A DNA stretch of 64,000 nt from Sinonovacula constricta (Eukaryota; Mollusca; Bivalvia; Cardiida; Solecurtidae), in contig CM017565.1 of assembly GCA_007844125.1 (NCBI GenBank), positions 13,802,647 to 13,866,646 of the forward strand, written 5' to 3'. The translations under genes and the position numbers were made by a program. The stretch's first letter is position 1. Every line of letters starts with the position of its first letter. Under the pieces are notes generated by a model. The model was not told the DNA's origin, did no database searches, and worked only from the letters and a program-made list of their open reading frames with translations. Below are positions 51,618-64,000 of the stretch, one piece after another.

Positions 51618-54600
51618 GACATGGACCTGTACTTGGATGCTGTATTCCACCAACCATTATCCCTGTGTCACATGGACCTGTACTGGAATGCTGTATTCCA
51701 GGAACCATGATCCCTGTGTCACATGGACCTGTACTGGAATGCTGTATTCCACCAACCATGATCCCTGTGTCACATGGACCTGTACTGGAATGCTGTATTC
51801 CACCAACCATGATCCCTGTGTCACATGGACCTGTACTGGAATGCTGTATTCCACCAACCATGATCCCTGTGTCACATGGACCTGTACTGGGATGCTGTAT
51901 TCCACCAACCATGATCCCTGTGTCACATGGACCTGTACTGGGATGCTGTATTCCAGGAACCATGATCCCTGTGTCACATGGACCTGTACTGGGATGCTGT
52001 ATTCCACCAACCATGATCCCTGTGTCACATGGACCTGTACTGGGATGCTGTATTCCACCAACCATTATCCCTGTGTCACATGGACCTGTACTGGGATGCT
52101 GTATTCCAGGAACCATGATCCCTGTGTCACATGGACCTGTACTGGGATGCTGTATTTCACTAACCATTATCCCTGTGTCACATGGACCTGTACTGGGATG
52201 GTGTATTCCAGGAACCACGATCCCTGTGTGACATGGACCTGTACTGGGATGCTGTATTCCACCAACCATGATCCCTGTGTCACATGGACCTGTACTGGAA
52301 TGCTGTATTCCACCAACCATGATCCCTGTGTCACATGGACCTGTACTGGAATGCTGTATTCCACCAACCATGATCCCTGCGTCACATGGACCTGTACTGG
52401 GATGCTGTATTCCACCAACCATGATCCCTGTGTCACATGGACCTGTACTGGGATGCTGTATTCCAGGAACCATGATCCCTGTGTCACATGGACCTGTACT
52501 GGGATGCTGTATTCCACCAACCACGATCCCTGCGTCACATGGCCCTGTATTGGGATGCTGTATTCCAGGAACCATGATCCCTGTGTCACATGGACCTGTA
52601 CTGGGATGCTGTATTTCACCAACCATGATCCCTGTGTCACATGGACCTGTACTGGAATGCTGTATTTCACCAACCATGATCCCTGTGTCACATGGACCTG
52701 TACTGGGATGCTGTATTCCAGGAACCATGATCCCTGTGTCACATGGACCTGTACTGGGATGCTGTATTTCACCAACCATGATCCCTGTGTCACATGGACC
52801 TGTACTGGGATGCTGTATTCCACCAACCACGATCCCTGCGTCACATGGCCCTGTATTGGGATGCTGTATTCCAGGAACCATGATCCCTGTGTGACATGGA
52901 CCTGTACTGGGATGCTGTATTCCAGGAACCATGATCCCTGTGTCACATGGACCTGTACTGGGATGCTGTATTCCAGGAACCATGATCCCTGTGTCACATG
53001 GACCTGTACTGGGATGCTGTATTTCACCAACCATGATCCCTGTGTCACATGGACCTGTACTGGAATGCTGTATTCCACCAACCATGATCCCTGTGTCACA
53101 TGGACCTGTACTGGGATGCTGTATTCCAGGAACCATGATCCCTGTGTCACATGGACCTGTACTAGGATGCTGTATTCCAGGAACCATGAACCCTGTGTCA
53201 CATGGACCTGTACTGGGATGCTGTATTCCACCAACCATGATCCCTGTGTCACATGGACCTGTACTGGAATGCTGTATCTCACCAACCATTATCCCTGTGT
53301 CACATGGACCTGTACTGGGATGCTGTATTCCACCAACCATGATCCCTGTGTCACATGGACCTGTACTGGGATGCTGTATTCCAGGAACCATGATCCCTGT
53401 GTCACATGGACCTGTACTGGGATGCTGTATTCCACCAACCACGATCCCTGTGTCACATGGACCTGTACTGGGATGCTGTATTCCACCAACCATGATCCCT
53501 GTGTCACATTGACCTGTACTGGAATGCTGTATTTAACCAACCATGATCCCTGTGTCACATGGACCTGTACTGGAATGCTGTATTTCACCAACCATGATCC
53601 CTGTGTCACATGGACCTGTACTGGAATGCTGTATTTCACCAACCATGATCCCTGTGTCACATGGACCTGTACTGGGATGCTGTATTCCAGGAACCATGAT
53701 CCCTGTGTCACATGGACCTGTACTGGGATGCTGTATTTCACCAACCATGATCCCTGTGTCACATGGACCTGTACTGGGATGCTGTATTCCACCAACCACG
53801 ATCCCTGCGTCACATGACCCTGTATTGGGATGCTGTATTCCAGGAACCATGATCCCTGTGTCACATGGACCTGTACTGGGATGCTGTATTCCACCAACCA
53901 TGATCCCTGTGTCACATGGACCTGTACTGGGATGCTGTATTCCAGGAACCATGATCCCTGTGTCACATGGACCTCTACTGGAATGCTGTATTTCACCAAC
54001 CATGATCCCTGTGTCACATGGACCTGTACTGGAATGCTGTATTCCACCAACCATGATCCCTGTGTCACATGGACCTGTACTGGGATGCTGTATTCCACCA
54101 ACCATGATCCCTGTGTCACATGGACCTGTACTGGGATGCTGTATTCCAGGAACCATGATCCCTGTGTCACATGGATCTGTACTGGGATGTTGTATTCCAC
54201 CAACCATGATCCCTGTGTCACATGGACCTGTACTGGAATGCTGTATTTCACCAACCATTATCCCTGTGTCACATGGACCTGTACTGGGATGCTGTATTCC
54301 ACCAACCATGATCCCTGTGTCACATGGACCTGTACTGGGATGCTGTATTCCAGGAACCATGATCCCTGTGTCACATGGACCTGTACTGGGATGCTGTATT
54401 CCACAAACCATGATCCCTGTGTCACATGGACCTGTACTGGGATGCTGTATTCCACCAACCATGATCCCTGTGTCACATGGACCTGTACTGGGATGCTGTA
54501 TTCCAGGAACCATGATCCCTGTGTCACATGGACCTGTACTGGGATGCTGTATTCCACCAACCATGATCCCTGTGTCACATGGACCTGTACTGGGATGCTG

Positions 54601-56611
54601 TATTCCACCAACCACGATCCCTGTGTCACATGGACCTGTACTGGGATGCTGTATTTCACCAACCATTATCCCTGTGTCACATGGACCTGTACTGGGATGC
54701 TGTATTCCAGGAACCATGATCCCTGTGTCACATGGACCTGTACTGGGATGCTGTATTCCACCAACCATGATCCCTGTGTCACATGGACCTGTACTGGGAT
54801 GCTGTATTCCAGGAACCATGATCCCTGCGTCACATGGACCTGTACTGGGATGCTGTATTTCACCAACCATGATCCCTGTGTCACATGGACCTGTACTGGG
54901 ATGCTGTATTCCACCAACCATGATCCCTGTGTCACATGGACCTGTACTGGGATGCTGTATTCCACCAACCATGATCCCTGTGTCACATGGACCTGTACTG
55001 GGATGCTGTATTCCACCAACCATGATCCCTGTGTCACATGGACCTGTACTGGGATGCTGTATTCCAGGAACCATGATCCCTGTGTCACATGGACCTGTAC
55101 TGGGATGCTGTATTCCACCAACCATGATCCCTGCGTCACATGGACCTGTACTGGGATGCTGTATTCCACCAACCATGATCCCTGTGTCACATGGACCTGT
55201 ACTGGGATGCTGTATTCCAGGAACCATGATCCCTGTGTCACATGGACCTGTACTGGGATGCTGTATTCCACCAACCATGATCCCTGTGTCACATGGACCT
55301 GTACTGGAATGCTGTATTTCACCAACCATGATCCCTGTGTCACATGGACCTGTACTGGGATGCTGTATTTCACCAACCATGATCCCTGTGTCACATGGAC
55401 CTGTACTGGGATGCTGTATTTCACCAACCATGATCCCTGTGTCACATGGACCTGTACTGGGATGCTGTATTCCAGGAACCATGATCCCTGTGTCACATGG
55501 ACCTGTACTGGGATGCTGTATTCCACCAACCATGATCCCTGTGTCACATGGACCTGTACTGGGAGGCTGTATTTCACCAGTCATGATTCCTGTGTCACAT
55601 GGACCTGTACTGGGATGCTGTATTCCAGGAACCATGATCCCTATGTCACATGGACCTGTACTGGGATGCTGTATTTCACCAACCATTATCCCTGTGTCAC
55701 ATGGACCTGTACTGGGATGCTGTATTCCAGGAACCATGATCCCTGTGTCACATGGACCTGTACTGGGATGCTGTATTTCACCAACCATGATCCCTGTGTC
55801 ACATGGACCTGTACTGGGATGCTGTATTCCAGGAACCATGATCCCTGTGTCACATGGACCTGTACTGGGATGCTGTATTCCACCAACCATGATCCCTGTG
55901 TGACATGGACCTGTACTGGGATGCTGTATTCCACCAACCATGATCCCTGTGTCACATGGACCTGTACTGGGATGCTGTATTCCAGGAACCATGATCCCTG
56001 TGTCACATGGACCTGTACTGGGATGCTGTATTTCACCAACCATTATCCCTGTGTCACATGGACCTGTACTGGGATGCTGTATTCCAGGAACCATGATCCC
56101 TGTGTCACATGGACCTGTACTGGGATGCTGTATTCCACCAACCATGATCCCTGTGTCACATGGACCTGTACTGGGATGCTGTATTCCAGGAACCATGATC
56201 CCTGTGTCACATGGACCTGTACTGGGATGCTGTATTCCACCAACCATGATCCCTGTGTCACATGGCCCTGTACTGGGATGCTGTATTCCAGGAACCATGA
56301 TCCCTGTGTCACATGGACCTGTACTGGGATGCTGTATTCCACCAACCATGATCCCTGTATCACATAGACCTGTACTGGGATGCTGTATTCCAGGAACCAT
56401 GATCCCTGTGTCACATGGACCTGTACTGGGATGCTGTATTCCACCAACCACGATCCCTGTGTCACATGGACCTGTACTGGGATGCTGTATTCCACCAACC
56501 ATTATCCCTGTGTCACATGGACCTGTACTGGGATGCTGTATTCCACCAACCACGATCCCTGTGTCACATGGACCTGTACTGGGATGCTGTATTTCACCAG
56601 TCATGATTCCA
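51618..56611. repeat. 51-bp minisatellite array, about 98 units, stop-free in several frames of both strands
   Basis: Units of 51 bp containing acatggacctgtactgggat, gctgtattccaccaacca and tgatccctgtgtc. The main variants are ccaccaacc, ccaggaacc and tcaccaacc, plus tgggatg and tggaatg. As 51 is 17 codons and the unit has few stops, overlapping frames run up to 845 codons on the plus strand and 1,027 on the minus strand. Each gives a 17-residue repeat (for example GGIQHPSTGPCDTGIMV). Several simultaneously open frames on opposite strands argue that openness is a property of the unit, not of selection for a protein. Confidence 0.96.
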
Positions 56612-57159
56612 TCCATCTCACCATGGGAATAAAGCAGGACTTAAGGCTTCTATCTGTCTACCCAGCCAGTGTACTGGCCACACTGAGCAATCCTTTTTGA
56701 GGACTTGACCATTCCTCAGACAGTCATGGTCACCATAGCAACGATCCATTGCTATAATACAGTTTGATAGTCAATTGCCAAAATGATGTAGCACATGTTA
56801 AAACAAATATAAGTTAGGTTTGTAAATATCTCGAATTTTGTCCAGCTGTTTATGTGTGCATGAACAAGTTCATTAAACTTGGAATGAAAATGCAATTATT
56901 AACTTTTGTTTTAGTGCCTTTTTTATTAAAATCTGACTTTCCATCAGTAATTACTACATGTGTTCATATGGCAAGGAAAGCAATATATCTAGATTTTGTA
57001 TTAACTGACTTAGCAGTGAATACAGTGTTATACTTATGTAGCTGACCTTACACAGTTCAACTATACCTAGCACTACAAAAAGTAGTTTTAAATATTTTGA
57101 TGATAGCATGTGAAACAAACTGCAGCCTCATAGCGTAACTGTGATAGTAGGATCATCAG
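56612..57159. other. Spacer between two arrays
   Basis: About 550 bp of AT-rich unique DNA. A 63-codon frame (56,854-57,045) has no recognisable product. Confidence 0.45.
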
Positions 57160-59690
57160 ATGTTTACCTTGATATGCCCAATGTTTGCCCTGATATGCCC
57201 AATATTTTCCCTGATATGCCCAGTGTTTGCCCTGATATGTCCAATGTTTGCCTTGATATGCCCAATGTTTGCCCTGATATGCCCAATCATAATGTTTGCC
57301 CTGATATGCCCAATCATAATGTTTGCCCTGATATGCCCAATCATAATGTTTGCCCTGATATGCCCAATCATAATGTTTGCCCTGATATGCCCAATCATAA
57401 TGTTTGCCCTGATATGCCCAATCATAATGTTTGCCCTGATATGCCCAATCATAATGTTTGCCCTGATATGCTCAATCATAATGTTTGCCCTGATATGCCC
57501 AGTGTTTGCCCTGATATGCCCAGTGTTTGCCATGATATGTCCAATGTTTGCCCTGATATGCCCAATCATAATGTTTGCCCTGATATGCCCAATATTTTCC
57601 CTGATATGCCCAGTGTTGCACTGATATGTCCAATGTTTGCCCTGATATGCCCAATCATAATGTTTGCCCTGATATGCCCAATCATAATGTTTGCCCTGAT
57701 ATGCCCAATCATAATGTTTGCCCTGATATGCCCAATCATAATGTTTGCCCTGATATGCCCAATCATAATGTTTGCCCTGATATGCTCAATCATAATGTTT
57801 GCCCTGATATGCCCAGTGTTTGCCCTGATATGCCCAGTGTTTGCCATGATATGTCCAATGTTTGCCCTGATATGCCCAATCATAATGTTTGCCCTGATAT
57901 GCCCAATATTTTCCCTGATATGCCCAGTGTTGCACTGATATGTCCAATGTTTGCCCTGATATGCCCAATCCTAATGTTTGCCCTGATATGCCCAATATTT
58001 TCCCTGATATGCCCAGTGTTTGCCCTGATATGCCCGATGTTTGCCCTGATATGCCTAGTGTTTGCCATGATATGTCCAATGTTTGCCCTGATATGCCCAA
58101 TCATAATGTTTGCCCTGATATGCCTAATGTTTGCCCTGATATGCCCGATGTTTGCCCTGATATGCCCAGTGTTTGCCATGATATGTCCAGTGTTTGCCCT
58201 GATATGCCCAATCATAATGTTTGCCCTGATATGACCAATGTTTGCCCTCATATGCCCAGTGTTTGCCCTGATGTGTCCAATTTTTTCCCTGATATGCCCA
58301 GTGTTTGCCCTGATATGCCCAATATTTTCCCTGATATGCCCAGTGTTTGCCCTGATATGCCCGATGTTTGCCCTGATATGCCCAGTGTTTGTCATGATAT
58401 GTCCAATGTTTGCCCTGATATGCCCAATCATAATGTTTGCCCTGATATGCCTAATGTTTGCCCTGATATACCCAATGTTTGCACTGATATGCCTAATGTT
58501 TGCCCTGATAAACCCAATGATTGCCATATGTCCAATGTTTGCCATGATATGCCCAGAGTTTGCCATGATATGTCCAATGTTTGCCCCTGATATGTCCAAT
58601 GTTTGCCATGATATGTCCAATGTTTGCCATATGTCCAATGTTTGCCCTTGATATGCCCAATGTTTGCCATGATATGTCCAATGTTTGCCCCTGATATGTC
58701 CAGTGTTTGCCATGATATGTCCAATGTTTGCCCCTGATATATCCAATGTTTGCCATGATATGCCTAGTGTTTGCCATGATATGTCCAATGATTGCCATGA
58801 TATGTCCAATGTTTGCCATGATATGCCCAATGTTTGCCCCTGATATGTCCAGTGTTTGCCATGATATGTCCAATGTTTGCCCCTGATATATCCAATGTTT
58901 TCCATGATATGTCCAATGTTTGCCATGATATGCCCAATGTTTGCCATGATATGTCCAATGTTTGCCCTTTGATATGTCCAATGTTTGCCATGATATATCC
59001 AATGTTTGCCCCTGATATGCCCAATGTTTGCCATGATATGTCCAATGTTTGCCATGCTATGTCCAATGTTTGCCCCTGATATGTCCAATGTTTGCCATGA
59101 TATGTCCAATGTTTGCTATGATATGTCCAATGTTTGCCATGATATGCCCAATGTTTGCCATGATATGTCCAATGTTTGCCCCTGATATGCCCAATGTTTG
59201 CCATGATATGTCCAATGTTTGCCATGATATGCCCAATGTTTGCCATGATATGTCCAATGTTTGCCCCTGATATGCCCAATGTTTGCCATGATATGTCCAA
59301 TGTTTGCCCTGATATGTCCAATGTTTGCCCTGATATGCCCAATGTTTGCCCCTGATATGCCCAATGTTTGCCCCTGATATGTCCAATATTTGCCATGATA
59401 TGCCCAGTGTTTGCCATGATATGTCCAATGTTGCCCCTGATATGCCCAATGCTTGCCCTGATATGCCTAATGTTTGCCCTGATATGCCTAATGTTTGCCC
59501 TGATATGTCCAATGTTTGCCCTGATATGCCCAATGTTTGCCCCTGATATGCACAATGTTTGCCCTGATATGCCTAATGTTTGCCCTGATATACCCAATGT
59601 CTACCTTAATATGCCCAATGTTTGCCCCGATATGCCCAATATTTGCCCTGATATGCCCAATGTTTGCCCTGATGCTCAATGTTTGCCCTG
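57160..59690. repeat. 21-27 bp composite minisatellite array
   Basis: Basic unit gatatgcccaatgtttgcc plus ct (21 bp). A 27-bp form carries a tcataa insertion (cccaatcataatgtttgcc) and a 22-bp form has cccctgatatg. The left half mixes 21- and 27-bp units, and the right half (from about 58,550) is dominated by ccatgatatgtccaatg and the 22-bp form. A block of about 314 bp is duplicated (57,270-57,620 and 57,640-57,940). Many overlapping frames on both strands, up to 409 codons, result from the period; none is credible as protein. Confidence 0.94.
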
Positions 59691-59985
59691 TTTGTCCCAA
59701 GACGTGGCAACTTTTCTGAAGCAGTGAACACCACAGTGCTTGCAATGCTCTAATTTTGCATGAGGATATTATCAAAAAAACTTAACATAAATATTAATGA
59801 TTAAAATCTATATTAGGCTAATTAATAACTGAAACAAATCATGTCTATATGCGTGTCCTACAGTGGCTAGGTCTGATTTTTCCTGTACAAATAACTTCAG
59901 AAAAACAACATGCCACTTGATCTTACATGGAATGAAAAATCAGCACATCAAGATTGTATTGTCTATGGTAAACGTCACAAGGTCA

Positions 59986-60769
59986 GACAGCTTTCCAAAC
60001 CCTCCTGTATGTCTTGGAGATATTATGAACAACCGACAGCTTTCCAAACCCTCCTGTATATCTTGGAGATATATTGAACAACCGACAGCTTTCCAAAACC
60101 CTCTTGTATGTCTTGGAGATATAATGAACAACCGACAGCTTTCCAAACCCTCCTGTATGTCTTGGAGATATAATGAACAACAGACAGCTTTCCAAACCCT
60201 CCTGTATGTCTTAGACATATAATGAACAACCGACAGCTTTCCAAACCCTCCTGTATGTCTTGGAGATATAATGAACAACAGACAGCTTTCCAAACCCTCC
60301 TGTATGTCTTAGACATATAATGAACAACCAACAGCTTTCCAAACCCTCCTGTATGTCTTGGAGATATAATGAACAACCGACAGCTTTCCAAACCCTCCTG
60401 TATGTCTTGGAGATATAATGAACAACCGACAGCTTTCGAAACCCTCCTGTATGTCTTAGAGAGATAATGAACAACCGACAGCTTTCGAAACCCTCCTGTA
60501 TGTCTTGGAGATATAATGAACAACCGACAGCTTTCGAAACCCTCCTGTATGTCTTGGAAATATAATGAACAACCAACAGCTTTCGAAACCCTCCTGTATG
60601 TCTTGGAGATATAATGAACAACCAACAGCTTTCGAAACTCTCCTGTATGTCTTGGAGATATAATGAACAACCGACAGCATTCCAAACCCTCCTGTATATC
60701 TTGGATATATAATGAACAACCGACAGCTTTCCAAGCCCTCCTGTATGTCTTGGAGATATAATGAACAAA
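59986..60769. repeat. 49-bp minisatellite array, 16 units
   Basis: Units of 49 bp containing gacagctttccaaaccctcc and tgtatgtcttggagatataa. Variants include ttagacatataatg and, in five consecutive units around 60,435-60,640, tttcgaaac in place of tttccaaac. It lies 300 bp after the 21-27 bp array. Confidence 0.95.
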
Positions 60770-61616
60770 TCTTGCCTCTTGGCTTTCTTTACAGCTTTCA
60801 CTTAATATGTTAAAATGTTATTTCTACTGTATTAAAAATATTTGTGATTCTTTGAATCTTTATAATATTAAAAAAACATTAGCATTTCCAAGAGTTCCTT
60901 TATTGAGATGCTTCGTAATGATTTTTTTGCAATTTATAATCAAGTGCACATTAACTCCTAGCCAGCTAAACTTGAATTGATGAAGCCTAGTCAGATAGCA
61001 TTATTTCAGGTCAGTTATGTGACCTTTGTGTGTATTTGTTAGCAGCACACTTCGATTTAATATGGGGTTTCTAACAACTGTTGCCAGACAAAGGCTTAAG
61101 AAATTCATTGAATCTCAACAATGAGGGCTTTTTAATGTCTGCATGATTTTTTTTCCTGTTTTGGTGGCGTCATGTCTTAATTAGTGTTTCCAGAACAGAA
61201 TATTTGTTTATGTTCAAGAGATTTTAAAGTTGACATAAAAGGCTAAATAGGCATTCATAAACACTAATCTATGTCCCATTTATCACAGGATTTTTATCTC
61301 TGGCTGATATTTTTGATTTTTCTGTGTTGCTTTTATTACAAGATAGTGGAAATGGCATGAACAGTATAAGTTATGCTTCAGTGCATTGGAAATTTTGTTT
61401 CAAATTCTTGTTTTTTAAATGACAGGCCTTTGAAGCAAAACATCATGACTAGATTTCTTTTTTCTAAAATGCCATGAACACAAGTTTCTATCACTTGATT
61501 CTAAAATTCAGTCAACAAATCCTAGAAAAAAATATTTAAAAAAACCTAGCACCTTATGGACTTGAGGTCATATATCTGTGTACTTTGCAACATGCTGGTT
61601 TCAGTTCAGGGCTCCT

Positions 61617-61728
61617 TGGAAAATTCTATTGCTGATATATGGTTATATACCAACTAGAAAAAATGTCAAGTGTGGAAAATTCTATTGCTGATATATAGTT
61701 ATATACCAACTGGAAAAAATGTCAAGTG
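61617..61728. repeat. 56-bp direct duplication, 2 units
   Basis: Two adjacent copies containing tggaaaattctattgctgat and gttatataccaact, differing at about two bases (atggtt against atagtt, actagaaa against actggaaa). It looks like a newborn minisatellite. Confidence 0.92.
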
Positions 61729-62104
61729 TATTTTTAAAAGTTCGAACAAATAAATAACCAATTACCCGACAAAATAGCATGATTGTGGCAGATTAAGACC
61801 AATGGCAAGATTATTACTAATGGCAAGTTTTTTTTTTACAATAATGCAACAGGTCCAGTTAATTGCAGTGCTGGACAAGTGGGGTGGGCAATGTATTGGT
61901 ACCAGGCACATTGTTCAAACAAGTGCCATGGAAGACATTCTCTTTAAATTGATCACCCTGACAATTGTACAGGACATTGTGTTGAGGATGATTATCATAC
62001 CACATGGGATTCTGGAAAATACCAAAATCTTCACTTATTTTTTTACAATATGATCAATCAAAAATGACAAAACATAAACTGTAGATTGTGAAAAAGCTGC
62101 TGTG

Positions 62105-62157
62105 AAGCCTGCTAGATCTAGATCTATACTGTTTATGCTCAGCAGGCTAAGAGTTAC
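62105..62157 (-). mobile_element. Terminus of the 'taactcttagcctgct' interspersed element
   Basis: The minus strand reads gtaactcttagcctgctgag followed by cataaac, matching the left end of the plus-strand copy at 44,147. The similarity fades after about 30 bp into an agatctagatct stretch; the other end was not located. Confidence 0.45.
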
Positions 62158-62180
62158 ATTCCCAGATAGACACTTGACTT

Positions 62181-62331
62181 CACAAACAACCAGTTCATAA
62201 GATGTCCAAATCTCCTATCTCTGAAACCTTTCACAAACAACCAGTTAATAAGATGTCCAAATGTCCTTTCTCTGAAACCTTTCACAAACAACCAGTTCAT
62301 AAGATGTCCAAATGTCCTTTCTCTGAAACCT
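62181..62331. repeat. 51-bp tandem repeat, 3 units
   Basis: Three units containing cacaaacaaccagttcataa and gatgtccaaatgtccttt. Unit 1 has tctcctatc and unit 2 has gttaataag. Small stage of minisatellite growth, with no coding meaning. Confidence 0.93.
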
Positions 62332-64000
62332 AGAAGTAATGAGGACATTCATCATATCCTCTAGACCTCTTGGATGGATCCTGAATGTGTGTCTCATTGT
62401 TTTTTCTAAAGTGCCTGAGTATATACTTTGTTAAGTTACCATTATCTTGCTACATTTGTTACTTACCTTTAATAAGTTATTAGTTATTCTCTAATATTGC
62501 CATCTATGTGTAACAAATTTAACAACATTATTAAAGACTGAGAAGCAAATAGTGTTGAAACTGATTACATAGCTCCCATCTATCAGCCCCTCCACTAGTT
62601 ACTTTCCTTGCACAATTTATAAGCCTTATTCTTTTTTAAAGGAAAATTCAAAAACTCAGCATTCATTCAACACTATATTTATACTTTGTCGTTTTTATTG
62701 TACTTTTTTTCTGATTTAGACTTAAATTCACCTTGGAATTCTAACGAGGACATTTTGCTTGCAGTATTTGTTGGTGGGCCAGCCACTGGCATCTCTGCAT
62801 GCTGTTCTCATACAGGTCTATTAAATCATTTGGACTTTTGTTGAATCATGCACACTATTGTTGAATCATGCAGACTTTTGAACCACAAAGCTATCACATA
62901 CTAATGCAATACATCAGCTGGGATTACAAACAGGTCTGGCAATTCTTGTAAAATCACACATGGGCAGACTGACTGGAAAACATGGCAGAATTTAGTATTA
63001 AAAAACAAGTATACTGGCATGCTTTGTTAATCAACTGAAACTGATGGGTAATGAGTTGTATTCATGGCCTAAAAATTAAAATGTTTTACAGTTTTGCAAG
63101 CAAAATTATTTTCTGATCATACACTGTGGTTGTGTTTCTTGTATTTTATGCGTTTTTCTAACTATAATGACTTGCAATGGTAGCTGAGCCGTGTCGCTGT
63201 GCACTTTACAGCAAACTTCTTAGTACAGGCTTTATTCTTTAATATATGCTGTTTTATATCACATCAGAGGCATAGGGTATTGTTATTCTTCACTTCTTTT
63301 TTGCCAGGATATTTTCTTATTTATTTATTTATTTTAATTATTTTTATTTATTTATTTTTTTTTTTCTTTTGAATTGTATCGAAAGCCTCATTCCTTTCCT
63401 ATAAATCTTTCTGTATTACTTTGAATCTTTTTTTCCTTTTTTTTTTACTTCATGATGACATTTTTTCACTTGTTGAAGAAATTAACTTGTTTATGATCAT
63501 ACAGTTTTAAAATTGTTTCCAATGCTGACCTAAGCTTATTATTCTATAATGTGTACCAACTTTAACACTCCTTTCTAATTTTGGGAACAAGTTTAATACA
63601 TTTATTACATTTAGCTTTGAAGGTTTCATCTTTACTAAAACATAAAAAAAGAAAGAAATGAATTGCATTCACCTTTTTATTTGCTTCTCATTCACAGCTC
63701 TATTGTTTCCACATTCTAGCTCAAGTTTACCTTTTGGATTGAAGTGTGCATTTTAAAATTGGAGACACATTTATTTTGAAGGCAATTTAGACGGGAGAAA
63801 GGAATTGATATCTTGTTTCATTTGCTAGAGACCTTGTGAGATATTTGCATTCTTATCTCTGGAAACTGCCTGTGTTCCTGAGCAATCAGAGCTGGAAACT
63901 TATCTCCGGGCTTGTGACTGGAACAGTTCAGTAAGTTAACAGTGAACAACTGGAAGGATGTCTCCATCAAATGCACTCTGCCAGTAAAAGAGTAGAAAGA

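Larger units (their letters stand above)
60770..64000. other. AT-rich terminal region, no gene seen
   Basis: About 3.2 kb of AT-rich DNA holding only small repeats (61,617-61,728 and 62,181-62,331), an interspersed terminus at about 62,105-62,157, and a low-complexity atttatttattt tract near 63,310-63,370. An 83-codon frame at 61,802-62,053 has no recognisable family. Whether a larger gene continues past the right edge cannot be judged. Confidence 0.4.

Noticed and set aside
51618..56616. Open frames of 600-1,000 codons on both strands as protein genes
   Set aside because: They are purely 17-residue periodic, open in several overlapping frames and both strands at once, and start and stop inside repeat units without any unique coding sequence.
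57160..59690. Telomeric or centromeric satellite
   Set aside because: The unit does not resemble a telomere repeat, and the array is one of many short unrelated arrays rather than a long uniform satellite.
61802..62053. 83-codon frame as a small secreted protein
   Set aside because: No recognisable family, starts in a run of Ts, and no splice or promoter context was found.
63310..63370. atttatttattt tract as a regulatory AU-rich element
   Set aside because: Simple low-complexity AT sequence with no transcript context.
1..64000. Preference of array periods for multiples of three as evidence of coding selection
   Set aside because: Roughly half of about 18 arrays have such periods against one third expected. 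The sample is too small to mean anything, and frames are broken by small indels.

Overview
This is eukaryotic nuclear DNA, AT-rich outside the repeats, and most likely from a bivalve mollusc, probably a clam-like species. The evidence is four copies of a tRNA-headed SINE family with a common central core, a roughly 1.1-kb interspersed element whose wording (lines such as 'aggtcactaggtcaaat', ends reading 'agctcacct' and 'aggtgag') I recognise as typical of bivalve genomes, and an intronless peptide-type GPCR gene. The species assignment rests on memory of such repeats, not on a search.

The window is dominated by tandem repeats. I count about 18 separate minisatellite arrays with unit lengths of 20, 24, 26, 30, 31, 33, 40, 40, 49, 50, 51, 51, 53, 56, 57, 63, 66 and a 21-27 bp composite. 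Together they cover close to 40 kb, about 62% of the window. The largest are a 20-bp array (3.75-7.74 kb, about 200 units), a 57-bp array (8.2-13.4 kb, about 92 units), a 50-bp array (13.4-27.4 kb, about 278 units, containing a 5.1-kb higher-order unit present about 2.1 times), a 33-bp array (46.9-49.6 kb, about 80 units), a 51-bp array (51.6-56.6 kb, about 98 units) and a 21-27 bp array (57.2-59.7 kb). Almost every long open reading frame in the window is a by-product of a stop-free repeat unit.

The one gene I can support is on the minus strand at 37,308-38,612: a 434-residue rhodopsin-family GPCR, probably a neuropeptide receptor. It sits in the longest array-free stretch of the first 40 kb (about 34.76-39.60 kb). 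The spaces between arrays hold SINEs (28.1, 31.25, 40.65, 41.2, 42.8 and 46.4 kb), the 1.1-kb bivalve-type element (45.0-46.1 kb), a possible relative of it (31.04 kb), and short interspersed elements with an AGCCTGCT terminus (44.15 and 62.1 kb). The remaining unique DNA is AT-rich with no coding signal I can defend.

There is no operon or pathway logic to describe. The notable biology is the minisatellite landscape: a TGACTGA core shared by several arrays of different unit length, a very recent 5.1-kb higher-order duplication, abutting arrays, and one array whose every unit carries a p53-family half-site match.
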